A model generated the notes under the pieces. It did no database searches. It saw only the letters and a list, made by a program, of their open reading frames with translations, and was not told the origin of the DNA. The position numbers and the translations under genes were made by a program. 64,000 bases of DNA from Solea solea (Eukaryota; Chordata; Actinopteri; Pleuronectiformes; Soleidae), in assembly GCF_958295425.1 (NCBI RefSeq), contig NC_081148.1, positions 9,953,466 to 10,017,465 of the forward strand. Reading direction: 5' to 3'. How positions within the stretch are numbered: position 1 is the first letter of the stretch; every line of letters starts with the position of its first letter. Of the stretch, positions 12,139 through 24,663 are shown piece by piece.

Positions 12139-12599
12139 CACCAGATGTTCGAAATTATAAGTATGTCCATTTCATCCTCCTTACAGCTAAAAAAAACAAA
12201 ACAAAGACAAAGCAAAAGGCAGACAGGGGAAAGAAACAACATCAAAGAGACCAATATGCAAAGCAGAGCTTGTATTCACGCATCCACTGCAAAGGACAAC
12301 AAGTTTTTTATTCAGATTCACTTCAGAGAGGAAATGCAAAGCACCCATCCAAAAAAACTGTCATAAAGGAAGTTCTCTCAAACGACGATAAATCCATGAC
12401 ACCTGTTCTCGGTCACATGTTTGCTTCCCTACAAAATATGAGAACAACTCAGTGTGTTCTGGTTCTGAATGGAGCTGATTTTCTCATTTCCACCTCTGGA
12501 GGTCGCTGTAGATCCCCCCTTTTTTTTACTCTCAATTCTCTCTGTTCAGTTTGGTTGAATGAAGATAGAATTATAGGGATATGCTTTGATTAAAAATGT

Positions 12600-13150
12600 G
12601 CTGTCAAAGCATTTGAATGAGAAGAGATGTAGCAGCAGAGAAAGAAAGAAAAAAGTCTAATCGCTGTACATGAAAAATCTTTTTCATATTCACTGTTTCA
12701 CTATTACTGTTTGTCCCCTGTTTCATTTTCTGTAAGTATTCGCTGTAATTGTGGTTTCACTTTCATGAACGACGAATTAAACCTTATATTCAGCTTTTTA
12801 TTCCCGTCCCTCAGACGTAATAAAAAAGAAATGTGCGGGTCTGGCAGAGGAAGTGACTGAGGAAACCTCAGGCCATCTCAGAGACATTACAACTGTATAT
12901 GCTTCACAGGTTCTGCCTTTTTCTTGCCAGCATTAATTACATTTTTATATTCAAAGGTGTTTAACACAGACAGCTGTGTGAAATCAACCCTTCAGCTTCT
13001 CTGAAAAGGGATTTGACGATCCTATTTTTTTTAACACAAAATGCAGCATAAAAGGTGTCACTTTGTGGATTTATTTGTTGAAAATTCATCTAATGAGACA
13101 CCTTAAATAAACATACAGTTTCTTTTGCAAACGCATCCTCGATGGAAACC
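12600..13150. promoter_or_regulatory. Candidate enhancer with homeodomain and T-box cores
   Basis: Repeat-free, AT-rich sequence containing CATTAATTACAT (about 12932-12943), T-box-like AGGTGT cores (about 12955 and 13054), an E-box CAGCTG (about 12972) and GAGACACCTT (about 13097). No exon signature was seen. The enhancer reading is inference from motif clustering and lack of repeats. Confidence 0.25.
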
Positions 13151-13539
13151 CCCTTTGCTTTCATTACATCCCTTGTTTTATTTTTTGCTTCATATCATTT
13201 GAGCACAGATATATATTCCATCTGATGTCATCTTGCTGGGGAAGCTGGGTTTAATTTACGGTTACATTTTGGGATCAGGATGTTCCTGCTTATTTTCCCT
13301 CTGTGTGAGTTGCTTTGATATAGCGAGCAAAATTTCCCAAAACATGAAAATGTTAATTTGCTGCAGTGTCCTGTCTGCTAAACTGTTCAGCTCAGCGTCA
13401 AAGCAGCAGGGAGCCGAAATAATGAAATAAAGCCAGAAAAAGCAGCTCACAGGGGCAACAGGAAATGCAGCACCCGTCATTATCTTACTTCTTATGAGAC
13501 TTTCTTGGACAACTAACACAGAAGCACTACGATACAAAA

Positions 13540-14160
13540 GTGGACTTGATGCAATGATTGGATTTGCCGTAAATGAGGGAAACGTGTGGACACATCACCT
13601 CTACCTCTCTGCAACAGTCCTCAGCGGTGTGTCCCACGGCTTTCCTCATCATTGCCCGTAATGGATGCATGGGAGAGGGGAGACACTCTGGGAGACACTG
13701 GCTTGCTGACAGAGGAAGAAGAAGGCAAGGCAGGGAGCAGGCAGACAGATGTTTGAATCTCAGCCCCAGGCCTGATGAGATTAATCCATCCCTCCGAGGC
13801 ACAAGACAGAGACAGAGAGATGGAGAGAGAGAGAGATGGAAGCAATGTCTATTAGTACAATTGGCTGCTCTCTTTCCCATGTGCAGCCTCCACATCCCAG
13901 TGTTCCTTCTTGTCTTGCCGAGGTGAGCAGCAAATCCAAACCCATTATAGACCCAAACCCCCTGAATACCACTGGACCAAGCTGCCAGTGTGGGAATTTT
14001 TCAATCAGTCTGAAAGAGAATCAGTCGGTCGCAGATGAAATAACAAGAATCATGCATTCGTGTTGGGTGCACATCTGTCCTCTTAAGCTCCTGTTGACAA
14101 ATTCCACTGAAACAAGCAGACTTTTATTAGGCATGTTCATTTTGCTTTCATCAAAGGAAA
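13540..14160. promoter_or_regulatory. Candidate enhancer with TAATCC and TCF/LEF sites
   Basis: Non-repetitive stretch with an OTX/bicoid-type GATTAATCC (near 13778) and a perfect TCF/LEF core ATCAAAGG at 14150-14157. There is a short (GA)n at about 13820-13836. The overlapping open frames on both strands have no recognisable domains. Assignment is by appearance only. Confidence 0.25.
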
Positions 14161-15323
14161 TGCAGATAGATATTCCCATGACATGCGAATATTCCCGTAT
14201 ATTACATCTTTGTTTGTTTGCACTTCTTTGCCTCCATGCAATTTGTTGTGATTCATTTTGACAAATGGCAAACTTGCAACAATAAAGTGACGCTTAAAAT
14301 GAACCCTAACCCATTTTTTGCATATTTTTTTTTTTTTTGCACTAAAAAGGGATTCAAAGTAAATGTTGCCTTAAAGGCATAATGACTGTAATATAAAAGT
14401 CATTTGACTTTCATGGCGTTTTGTGAAGCTGCTTAGAAGGGTGATTAACACTATTCCCATATCCCATAATTGTTTTGCATTACAGAGGTGTGAATTGCGA
14501 TGTGAACTGTGAAGTCGCAGAGACACCAGAAACAAAACAAGTTGAGGGAAGATCTCAGCGATGGTTCTGATTTGGAATCTTTTACTTTGGTCTCTCTTTG
14601 AATCAATCATTTAAATGATCCACTTGATGAAATAAGTTATAAAAAATTAAGTAATATTTTAAAGCTAACAGCTTTACTGATGGCGATGCATGTCATTGTG
14701 TTGCACTGGAAAAGGTACATCGCTGGCAATAGCCGAGGAGGCAAAGGAGAAATGACCACTGATGCTGATTGAAGTCCGTAACAGACACAGAGGTGCACAC
14801 CGACAAAACTCAAACCACCTGAAAGAACTACACACTTCCACCACAACACAAGTTCTGTGTCCATCAGAACCTCCAAGACACAAGCAAGCAACTTTCTTTT
14901 CAGCTGACAGTGGGAGGAAGCCAGTCCGTATACTTTAATGATCTGATCATCTGTCCTGTGCGGCTGCTGTTGTAGGAAAACTGGAATGCAGCCATTTGAC
15001 TGAGTGTAAAATATTCATGAACTATCAATGGTAGCCCAGCTGACTGGCTGGGGAACAGCTGTTGGGTCTCTGTGCCTCTAGAGGTGCAGCATCTGTCCAT
15101 TTGAAGAACGTGAATATATGTTTGTGTGGGTGCATGCTCGGGTTTCTCTGTGTGTGTCTGTGTGTGTGTGTTCATGTCTCAGGGGGATTAGACATCAGGA
15201 GAAACAACTGTGTATTTAACTTGCGCATCTCCAGATGGTGGAGGATCATTTTAGAAATGATCAAAAAATGATTGTCAGTTTCATCAGGATCTCGGCTTGT
15301 CAACTTACTGCCGTGCGTGCGTG
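14161..15323. other. Intergenic, no gene recognised
   Basis: Contains a T-rich tract near 14328-14338 and a short (GT)n near 15148-15172. I recognise no exon or repeat family. Confidence 0.5.

Positions 15324-15392
<69 letters not shown>
15324..15392. repeat. (CA)n microsatellite, imperfect
   Basis: A 69-base CA array with a central CACACG-type interruption series, preceded by a short GTGC repeat. Confidence 0.95.
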
Positions 15393-15394
<2 letters not shown>

Positions 15395-15534
15395 ACACAC
15401 AGTGTGGCACGGTCTGCTTTGTTGTGTGGCAGATGTGAAGATCTGAAATATTTGCCAATCTATATGTATCTGCTTTTTGTCCTTCTCAGCATCGGTACAT
15501 CTCTGTGTGTGTGTGTGTGTACACTTGTATTTGT

Positions 15535-15665
15535 TGCCTCTTTAGGACCTTTTGTGTCATAAACACCTGGAGACCTGGAGCTAAGATTTGAATTGTGGTT
15601 AGGTTAAGGTTAGGGAACCCTTTGTTAAGGCTGTCCAAATGAATGGAACTAATGAGGTGTCCTAA
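15535..15665 (-). repeat. CA-associated dispersed module (reverse copy)
   Basis: Reads as the reverse complement of the module at 61660-61790, 62683-62790 and 63490-63605: ACTTGTATTTGTTGCCTCTTTAG, ACCTTTTGTGTCATAAACAC, then a TTAGGTTAAGGTTAGGG stretch. It is flanked on both sides by (GT)n (about 15506-15520 and 15691-15727). Confidence 0.6.
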
Positions 15666-15685
15666 GAAGAATAGATGTGCAAACC

Positions 15686-15690
<5 letters not shown>

Positions 15691-15721
<31 letters not shown>

Positions 15722-15727
15722 TGTGTG
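15691..15727. repeat. (GT)n microsatellite
   Basis: 37-base GT array directly next to the dispersed module. Confidence 0.9.
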
Positions 15728-16384
15728 GGCTGTTCACACCCGTGCGTGTGAAGCTCTTAAAGAGCTGTGCTGCTTTGGCTGTGGCTGTTTGATGGACATC
15801 TGGAAGCTAAATTGGTTAATGGCGCCTCCAAGCCAACAGCCAGCCGTCCGTCCCCTTGCTGCACTGAAAGTGTGTGTATGTGTGTGTGTGGGTGTGGGTG
15901 CAGAGGCTGGAGTGGTGGTGGTGGTGCAGTGGGGCGGGGAGGGGGGGGTGGGGCTCTACATCTGGCCAACCATCCTGTCACAGACAAACACCCCTGCTGG
16001 ACACTTAGGGGCTTTTTTCAGTCCAGCTTCATTTTTTGTATCATCTCTTAGAACAAAATTAGATTGGTTGTGTTTACACTGCTAAACTGCCGTGTTTGAA
16101 ACCATTAAAAAAAAAAAGCATTACATTTGGCAGAGACAACCATGCTATATTCCCCTTGTTGCACGCAGCTTGAGTTACATTAATTTTACTGCCATTTGAT
16201 ATCGGACAACTTCAACGAATGTTTATTTTCCTGGCCGTTCATAAGCCAAATATTAGCCTGAAAACACTTTTTATTGATCGTATCATTTTCACACTTGTAA
16301 AAAGAGTGTGAAAACAAACAAGAGGAAGGAAAAAAAAAATCACAAAATAAAATAAACAAGACAAGTGTTGACAGCCTCTGTGGG

Positions 16385-16560
16385 GCTCCACTGGTGCTTT
16401 GAGCTAAATGCCAACATCTGCATGATAATATGATCGCACTGACAAAACATTACTCACTTCCTCGCTCTACTGTTTAGCAGGTGTAATGTTAACCATGTTA
16501 ATCCTCTAGCAGCTGACATTTAATAATGATAACTAAATAAAAAAACTACTAAATGTGAAT
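16385..16560. repeat. Dispersed repeat of a type common in teleosts
   Basis: Contains GGTGCTTTGAGCTAAATGCC, AACATCTGCATGATAATATG and TTTAGCAGGTGTAATGTT in the order I remember from an abundant fish element whose units read GAGCTAAATGCTAACATCAG and TAGCAGGTATAATGTTTACC. The class of that element is unknown to me. Confidence 0.5.
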
Positions 16561-17271
16561 ATGAATCATCCCGTCCCTTGTTCTGGAGGTTTTATGGTAT
16601 TTGTCACCTCCAAAAGCCAGATATGGAAATGTTCAGATCGATGAATATGAAGAGAACGACAGAGAGAGAGAGGTGAGACAAACGAACACGAACAGAGCTT
16701 TGAATAAATACAGCCACAGCCGTCAGATTAACAGCTGGGTCCAGTCCAGGAGTGCACATACAGCAGTGTGATGTGATCTTCTCACATCTAGTACATCTCA
16801 GAGATCATGTTGAAGTGGAAAGCACGACTGTCATCTCTACTCTGCTTCTGTGTGTCGTCTGCCTCCCTTCTGTCCAGATGTCAGGGGAAGTAGTCAACAG
16901 CTGTGGCAGGAAATTAGCCCCCAGGCAGTGAAAAGGCTAATACACATTAACACAGGAGATATACAGCAAAACAACAGACACACACACACAGGTTTGTGCA
17001 GCTCTTCTTCTTAGGACTCTCCACTGGCTTCAGTTGGATAACCAAACCAAAGCTGAATCTACAGACCGTATACAAAAATGGACGTTGTCTTCTGGTTGCA
17101 AGGCAAACTCCAGCTGTGAAGCCTCTAAATTTGTGATTTGACTATTGCCACTTCTCAAACAGAAAGTCACCTGCAACCTATTAGACGACACTAGCTGTCC
17201 ATCACACTGGTGTCCACTCTTATATGCAACCCTTTATTGTCTAATTTCCTATAAATGGGAACAGTCATTTA

Positions 17272-17345
17272 CTCATTCATCTTCTACCGCTGGTGCCAAT
17301 CCCAGCTGACATAAGGCGAAAGGCGGTGGGTATACATCCTGGAAC
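17272..17345. repeat. SINE/LINE-tail fragment
   Basis: CATCTTCTACCGC, GCCAATCCCAGCTGACATAAGG and GGCGGTGGGTATACATCCTGG resemble the tail segment (CAGCTGACAT..GGCG..GGTACACCCTGG) of the element at 24926-25220. Only this end is present. Confidence 0.55.
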
Positions 17346-17896
17346 CAGGCTCTGGTCTCCATCAGGACCAGGTGCTGAAATCAATAATGAACTGTGCAGG
17401 GCAGTGATAAGGCAATTTATTAGTATCATTAGTCATCTCCATGATTAGTAAAGTGTGTGTGTTAGTGCAATTGTATGCATACTTGCGTTTAGACATATCC
17501 GCCTGATTCAGAATGTTTTTTCGGTGACAGGATTCACGTGTATGGGCGATGGCGCAGCAGCCTGCCCGCCTGCCACAGCACCGGCCCATTCAAGCCAGCG
17601 GGAACATTTGCCTTGTGGCTCCAATTCCCAGGAATGCCTAACCTGTGCCAGCTGTTGAGAACATGTTACCTGTGCCAACAAAGCGTCGTCTCTGCCCACC
17701 ATATCAGCTTCTGCTCTGTCTCCATCTGGGTACGAGACCCGATTTGTGTGAGTATTTGTTTGTCTGCATCTGTAGCCTAATGTATCGGCCTCTTCCCACA
17801 TCTGTATTTGTGCTTGCATGCATGATTATACAGCCTCTCCTGTGTGCAGTGTGCATGGTGACAGTGTGTGTTCAAATGTATGGATGTTCTTAATGT

Positions 17897-17928
<32 letters not shown>

Positions 17929-17956
17929 TGCATGTCTTGTGTATGGGCCAGCTCTG

Positions 17957-18010
<54 letters not shown>
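17897..18010. repeat. Paired (GT)n microsatellites
   Basis: Two GT arrays, 17897-17925 and 17962-18010, separated by 36 bases of partly GT-like sequence. The second is a perfect 49-base run. Confidence 0.95.
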
Positions 18011-18011
<1 letters not shown>

Positions 18012-18784
18012 TCCATCTGTGTGCGTTGAGCCTCCCATTCCTGCATCTGGACCAGCATTGAAGAGGCTTTCCAACAAGACCAATGGCAGCCAGCCTGCCA
18101 AACAGCCCAGATGTTAGTTCTGTAAGCCTCGGGCTAAATAGAGGGAGCCACTCTCTCTCTTTATTCAGGACTTGTAAATCGCTGCCATTTGTCAGCATGA
18201 GACAGACGGAGACACCATGAAAGAATAAAAAAGGTATAAGTGAAAAAGGAAAGAGTGGCAGAAAAGTGATCTTTTTTTAATTATTATTATTGATGTATTA
18301 TATTGTATTCATCCTGTAGGAAGATTCCTCTCTGCTGTTAACCCCTCATCTACTAGAAACCTTCCTTGAATTAGAAGCAGTTACCAAGCCTCGTCATAGA
18401 TTTTTTATTGAGACTAAAAGTCACTTTGATTAATCACTATATCGCTGTGTCAAGAAGGTTTGCATGTTTTTTTTTTACAGTAAACGCATAAACGCAAACA
18501 GAAGGGTGAAAAAAACGAAAGAAAAGCCTTGAAGAGGTATAATTCCCAAGTATAATTCACGTTTATTGCAATATGGTCTCCTTTTCTTGGTTTTAGCAAC
18601 AATCCCTATTGTTAATAGTGACATTGCACTCACCAGATTAATTGCTGAATTCTGGGAATAATATCATTTGACTATAAGAGAACAACAAAAGAACCACAGT
18701 GAGTCACAAAATGTTCTCTGCCTGCTGTGGCTGAACAAAAGGAACGAGCTGTAAGGCATAAAAATACTCCGCAGAGGTGAGAGT

Positions 18785-18930
18785 TTCTTTGACATTAAAG
18801 GTCCAGTGTGTGAGAATTAGTGTCATCTGACGACAGTAAAACTGCAGATTGTAACAAATGGAGGTCCAGCGCTCGCTTTGCCAAGCGGGTAAGAGAACTA
18901 TGGCTTTCACATAGAAGGGATTTCATTCTT
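18785..18930. repeat. Dispersed repeat fragment
   Basis: TTAAAGGTCCAGTGTGTGAG, AATTAGTGTCATCTGACG and GCAGATTGTAAC match the opening of an abundant fish repeat that I remember as AAAGGTCCAGTGTGTAAGAATTAGTG. Classification is uncertain. Confidence 0.45.
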
Positions 18931-20637
18931 CTTTGTTTGAGTAGTAAGATGCTACTTCAAAATTAAGTCTGTTTCCATGCACATGCATATGCATATATTA
19001 GGATTTTTTTCCAATGTCATGTAAACATAGTGACTGTAAAAGAATGCTTTGGGTCTTTGGGTGTCACAAGATGGCATCTTCTATATCACCAAAAGTACAT
19101 CAAAGGTATCAAAGGTTTTGTTTTTTAAGCTAATAAAATGCAAACAATGTTTATTTTAAAGTGATTATATACTTGAACAAACATATCTGTCAATGAACCC
19201 TATTAAATGTTACAATGTTGCACCTCAAAACATCAGTTTTATTGTTCTGTGTTAACTGTTTTCCAAGTAACATAATTGTGATAAACAGAAGAGAAAAAAG
19301 AAGGATTTGAAATAAAATAATACAAAAATAATAATTCAAAAAAATAATAATAATAATAATAAAACTGTAGGACACAATTAGCGTTATCACCTGTTTGAAT
19401 GATGTAATGTAAGGACAGATTTGGCTGAATGTGTGTGTGGCAGTTTAGCTCTGTTTGTGTGTGGACTTCCACAGGGCTTAGAAACATCCAGTCCCCCCAT
19501 ATGGTGAGCTGTCACTAAGACACAGGGCAGCTCTCACCTGTGTGGGACCTCCAGGAAGCCATCAGACTGACCCGAGTAAACAACAACTGCACATGGGGCA
19601 ACCATGTTGCATGTGATACAGTTTTTTGGCTGGATAGAATATTAACTCCTACAAAATCATGTCAGTGTCACCTTGGTCATATGTCAGTGTTTGTGCTTCA
19701 GTGAAATCATAAAATGAATTACTAAAATGTGCAAGGGTCATGGTTTCCTCGATTTTCCCCAAGTATCAAAAATAAGACCCAGTGTTATACTGTGTTTATG
19801 CACAAACACACCCACATACATAACTGTCCCACTGTTTTTGTTTTGATGAACTATTTGGTTAATTTTAGTGTTTCGGCAGCAGGCGGAGAATGAAAGTGAA
19901 CACGTGGAGGGTTATCACATGGCGGGAGGAGACAACAAGGTAAAAATAACAGCCCCATAAAAAATCATTATATGAGTTATAAAGCAACAAATAATGTAGG
20001 ATTTGAACCCTCAAATAATGTCTCCAAGATTATTTATGATGGCACATTAACTTACAACAGGGCACCTGTGAGGTGAATGGCACCTCTGTCACAGCCTGAC
20101 CAGGTCTGCATCCTCTGTATTGACATTATGGGATGTCTGGTTTTGGGTTCATGCCACAAAAAATTCTCCACTACACGCATCACATGTCACATCCCCTCCA
20201 AAATATAAACACAGCTTCCCGCAAAAGAAACTAAAGACGGCTGCACTATAATCACCAACATTTTGTCCTTAATCTCTCATGACACATCATGGTCATTTTT
20301 TGTCTCAATAGCACACATTTGTTTTTACATCATAGAACGTTTAAAAACACATCATTCTGCAGCCGAGAAAGACTTGTGCCTCTCCACTTCAATCTGTGAA
20401 GCACTTTTCTATCAAACAGCACATGACATATTCAGGAAATGCAAATTGCTGCGGGGAAAACATGACACCTGCTGCCATGACAGATATCTTTCTCACATCT
20501 GCTTCTCTCTTCCTGTACACAGATGTTACAGATGAGCAGGAAAAGACGATTCTCCACGCACCTCCCCATGGTGTGGGTAAACTGGGGAAAATCACATTTA
20601 CACAAAGTGTTAATGTGTCTCTCTGAGCGAGAGTGCC

Positions 20638-20643
<6 letters not shown>
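18931..20643. other. Intergenic, no gene recognised
   Basis: AT-rich with a (TAA)n run near 19341-19362. One exon-like block (19869-19939) between plausible splice signals is described in the findings. The open frames do not match any family I know. Confidence 0.4.

Positions 20644-20688
<45 letters not shown>
20644..20688. repeat. (GT)n microsatellite
   Basis: Perfect 45-base GT array. Confidence 0.95.
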
Positions 20689-20691
<3 letters not shown>

Positions 20692-21137
20692 CAAAGGCAG
20701 AGAGCAATGTGGCTTACAAAGGATGTAAGGGAGGCACAGAGCATAAATAGAAAGTGGCAGAAGTGGAAACCGGGGGCCCTTGGGGGCCATCATAAGCTTT
20801 AGAAGTGGGTGAATACGTTAGTGAGTGTGTGAGATGTGGATGTGGAAGCAGGGGGAGTGGGGGGGGCCTGCTCTGTCCTCTGGCTGTACTCAAACTGTGT
20901 GTGTTTTGATGTTGATCTCATCCAGTTGTTGGAAAGCCAAACACAGTCTGTGCACCCAGATGTTCACAGATGTGCTGTGTTCAACCTCTGAATCTCTCTC
21001 AAACAACATAGCGCTGAGCGATCTGGGGGAAACATATAATTGCAATTTGATTTGTGATGTAAGTGTTTTAAGCCAAGCGTCAATTTACTATTTAGTGTGT
21101 CATAGAAAAAATACACTTCAATACAAGGAGGAAAACA

Positions 21138-21250
21138 TTAAAGCTGTAGTGCGTAACTTTTAAATATAAACGGATGCCTGTTATATTCAAACCACTCTAT
21201 CTGTGTTTCTTGTTTGGAGCTGTGGTTTCATTACTGTGGTGACACAGAGG
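21138..21250. repeat. Dispersed repeat fragment
   Basis: ATTAAAGCTGTAGTGCGTAA followed by ACTTTTAAATATAAACGGATGC resembles the start of another widespread fish repeat (CTGTAGTGCGTAACTTTT). A similar start, ATTAAAGCTGCAGTAGATGG, occurs at about 26324. Confidence 0.4.
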
Positions 21251-21268
21251 GATTCGTTGATGGTGTGC

Positions 21269-21281
21269 GGGGGGGGGGGGG
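21269..21281. repeat. G homopolymer (13)
   Basis: Thirteen consecutive G bases, one of several G12-13 runs in the window. Confidence 0.9.
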
Positions 21282-21384
21282 TTCACAATAGCTACGCAAG
21301 TAAAAATGAGACAGCAGTGAACTTTCTGTTAATGAATTATCCCCAGTTCTCTGAAACATAGTGTGGTGACACAATGTTGGGACT

Positions 21385-21530
21385 AACAAGGTCTGACTTG
21401 AACATGAGGACAAGCCAAATATGTCCTCACTTACATGAAAATGTCCTTGCTCCCTATGGTTTATAAGTTTGGTCCTCACAAAGATATACATACAAGTACA
21501 CACACACATACATACACACACACACACAGG
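21385..21530. repeat. CA-associated repeat fragment
   Basis: TGTCCTCAC and GGTCCTCACAAAGATATAC lead directly into a TACAAGTACACACACACA array. This is the same arrangement as the CA-bearing modules elsewhere in the window, but with different unique sequence. Confidence 0.45.
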
Positions 21531-21727
21531 AGAGATAGCAGCATATATCCTTCCTGTACGCCCTCCAGAGACAGTTGTGCTACCATTCAACAAATTCCAC
21601 AATTGTTCCTGTCGCTGCTCTCCAGAGATACAGATGTTCCAGATGTCTTATAAATAACTTAAAAAAACACAGACTTGGCCTCATCCAGATGTGTAAACTT
21701 TACATGTTGTGACCTCATAGAAGGATG

Positions 21728-21785
<58 letters not shown>
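21728..21785. repeat. (GA)n microsatellite
   Basis: 58-base GA array with one GATAGA interruption near the left end. Confidence 0.95.
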
Positions 21786-21787
<2 letters not shown>

Positions 21788-21789
21788 GC

Positions 21790-23310
21790 AGAGATGAACA
21801 TCTGGAGGCCTCAGTACGGTAACTAGTGCAGCTCTCCCTTGTGGCCCGGAGTGGTTTCTGCACGCATGAAGCTGTACACATGCAGGTAGGTGCAGGAGAT
21901 GAGTGGTGGAGCACTGAGGTTTCATCTGCCACAGGTAACATGTTAAACATGGTAATGATGTTCTGCAGAATTACATTTTTCCTTATTCTGTTTCATCCCA
22001 ACTTGTCTGAGAAAGCTCCTCTCACATTATGTACACAGCATCTTCTCCAGGTGTTCACGTTGTTATGTGGACATGTTCAGGCAAAATCACAATGAAGTTT
22101 AGGGTTGGAATTGTGGTGGCGTATAGTGTCATTGTTTATTTTATGGTCACACCGTGATGGTAGACCTCTGAAATAAAAACAGATCAAAGTTATGCCCCCT
22201 CTCTCTTGCTCTCTGCCATCACCTCACTGCTTCACTGACTCCACGAGTGAGCAGAATCTGCACTGATGGCACCCAGTGGAACTTCAGCATGCAGCTGGAA
22301 GAGCAGCAACAAGGGTGTATGTGTGTATGTGTGTGTGTTAGAGACAGAAACCTCATATGCATGTTCATGTCACACAGTTCGCAGATGTTTGTGTCAGCGA
22401 TGACAGGGTGGAAGTTTCTGGCTGCTTCCACAGCCTCATGCAGGTAACATCTGTCTGCAAACACCAGGATCTGCAAACTTGATATTTGCTTTCACTCAGT
22501 ATAACACAATATATAGCACTGCAACGCAACGTTATAAAGTGGACCAATCGTCTTTTAAAAACACAGCCACAGCCACGACTTTATGACGTCAGGAAGCGTC
22601 AGAACAAAGCTTAGCCTCCTGTTTATCACCATGTAGCACAATCACTACTACATTTCTGCCTCTGAGCAGCACTCACATAGTAGCTTTTACCCTCTTTTTG
22701 TAAATAATGCAATTGTCACATGCTATCAATGACAATTAGAAATACATCTGTCTGATGCACACGTTGCGCTCACACACTCTCTCTCTGGCGCAAGGGTGAG
22801 CTTAGAAAATAATTTGGATATTGTGCAGGATACACATATTATTTTACTAATCTGTTTATTCTTCGTGTCAGAGTATGAAGCAATTGCCATAAAAGTGAGT
22901 GGACAGAGTAACACACTGTGTGGTATGTAATTTAGTAACAACAGAGGTTTTTAAAAAAAATAAATAAATACATGTCCAGTGTGATTAGTGTGCGTGTAGT
23001 GGAGAATTGAGGACAGGACGTTTCTGGGGGAGTGCAACCTGTGTGCACGTGAGCAGAAGGTTTCCACAAATACGCAGGTGTGTGCGCACACACACAAACA
23101 CACTGCACATGCGAATATGTGAACATATGCACAGATACGAGCACATAAACAGGCTAGCAGGCAAACACATTTAGGCACATATGTGCAAAAACTCCCACAA
23201 AAACACAAACATAAAGCCTAAAATTTACTGCGACTCAAAGACTAAATTACAGTACTTTTTAAACTAAGTCATCGTTTTATACTTCGGTCAGAATAACGAG
23301 AATACATCAC
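21790..23310. other. Intergenic, no gene recognised
   Basis: Short GT tracts (about 22320-22340) and (CA)n tracts (about 23087-23104). No exon, RNA gene or clear repeat family was seen. Confidence 0.45.
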
Positions 23311-23314
23311 AGTA

Positions 23315-23837
23315 TGTTACCCGAAAGCTGCTTTACACTACAAGTTTTGCCATTCACTCATTCACACCCATACAATCACACATTTGTACAGCGCATTCTA
23401 TGTGCAGCACATCTATGTGCACACACATGTTTGATAGAAAACAATGGGAGCAACAGTTGCTCAGTGGTAGAGTGAGACATCTTTCAACTCAAGGGTTGTG
23501 GGTATGATTCCCTGCTCCGCTAGTCTACATGCTGATGCGTCCTTGGCAAGAAATCTAACCCCACGTGGGTATGAAAGATGAGTGATGGGAAATATGAAGC
23601 ACATAGATGCACTGTATGTATGAAAGTGTGAGTGAATGGGTGAACGGCAAAACTGTAAAACTGTAAAGCATGTTTGAGTACTCGTCAAGACTAGACCCAT
23701 TCCTATTCACACAGCAACATGGGGCTGTGTCTTGGGAAGTGTCTTGCTCAAGGAAACATCAGCATGAAGAATAGGGAAGCACACAACCTTTAAGTTGAAA
23801 GACAACTCGCTCCACCACTGAGCTACAGTTGCCAGTT
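23315..23837. repeat. Composite of tRNA-derived SINE copies in opposing orientations
   Basis: The central part, about 23445-23700, runs plus-strand: TTGCTCAGTGGTAGAGTG (A-box-like), GGTTGTGGGTATGATTCC (B-box-like), and the tail TTGAGTACTCGTCAAGACTA. On both sides lie reverse pieces of the same family: GCTTTACACTACAAGTTTTG at 23331 onward, and GTCTTGCTCAAGG through CTCCACCACTGAGCTACAG ending at about 23831. This suggests nested or back-to-back insertions. Confidence 0.65.
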
Positions 23838-24632
23838 ATGGCAGTAGATCATCTGGAGATGTTAAACGATTAAACATGTGAGAATACGAGGATTTTTCAC
23901 TGTAAAATAGTCACGTTTCAGGCAATGAAGGGATGTCACGTACTGAGATTGCTTTGAGCACAATCTTGTGTCATTGTGTTTTCAATAAAAGAACTGACAT
24001 AAGATCTACAATATGTCAGAAACTTAATTTTTTATCAACATCAATACATAAAAGAGGACAGTAGATGTTGATTGGCTAGAAGTTAATATAGAACATATAT
24101 AAATTTCATCTGGTCATCTGCTCCTCCACAGTCTACATTTCACACCTGAGTGCAAAATAGGTGACCCAGAACAGAGCAGAGCCACGCTGGACCATACTGG
24201 CTCCCAAGCTGTCCTGCTGTACAGCACACCTTCAACACGGTGGCTGCAGCTGCTCTGCTCTGTCTCGCGTGTGCGTTTGTGTGTGTGCGTGTGTGCTTGA
24301 TCTTGTGTGTGCGTTTTCCCAGCACAGGATCTGTCTGACCGCAGCTGTCCCTACCTCTATGCAGGTCTCCGGGGCGAGGCTGACCTCTCTCCTGAAGCTA
24401 CTTCAAAGAGACCTGGGCTGGGCTGAAGGGGGACAGGGTTTCCAGGCCCGTCCAGCACGGCTGCTGCTTTCCTGGGCTTTGGGAGCTGGGGAGCCAGGGT
24501 GGAGGTATAAGGTTAGGGGGTTTGAAGGGAAGGGCAGAGGCTGAAGCAGAGCTGGGTGTGTTTCAGGAGGTGCACAGAGTCCCAAACAGAGAAGGGGCAG
24601 GGATTAGTGCCGTGGGGTTGGAGGGGAAGGGA

Positions 24633-24637
<5 letters not shown>

Positions 24638-24663
<26 letters not shown>
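24638..24663. repeat. (GT)n microsatellite
   Basis: Perfect 26-base GT array. Confidence 0.9.

Noticed and set aside
12096..12593. 165-codon plus-strand frame
   Set aside because: Opens in a (GT)n array and has no domain or codon signature of a real protein.
21797..21806. Perfect RP58-consensus site AACATCTGGA
   Set aside because: A site of this degeneracy is expected about once per window by chance, and it is isolated next to a (GA)n array.
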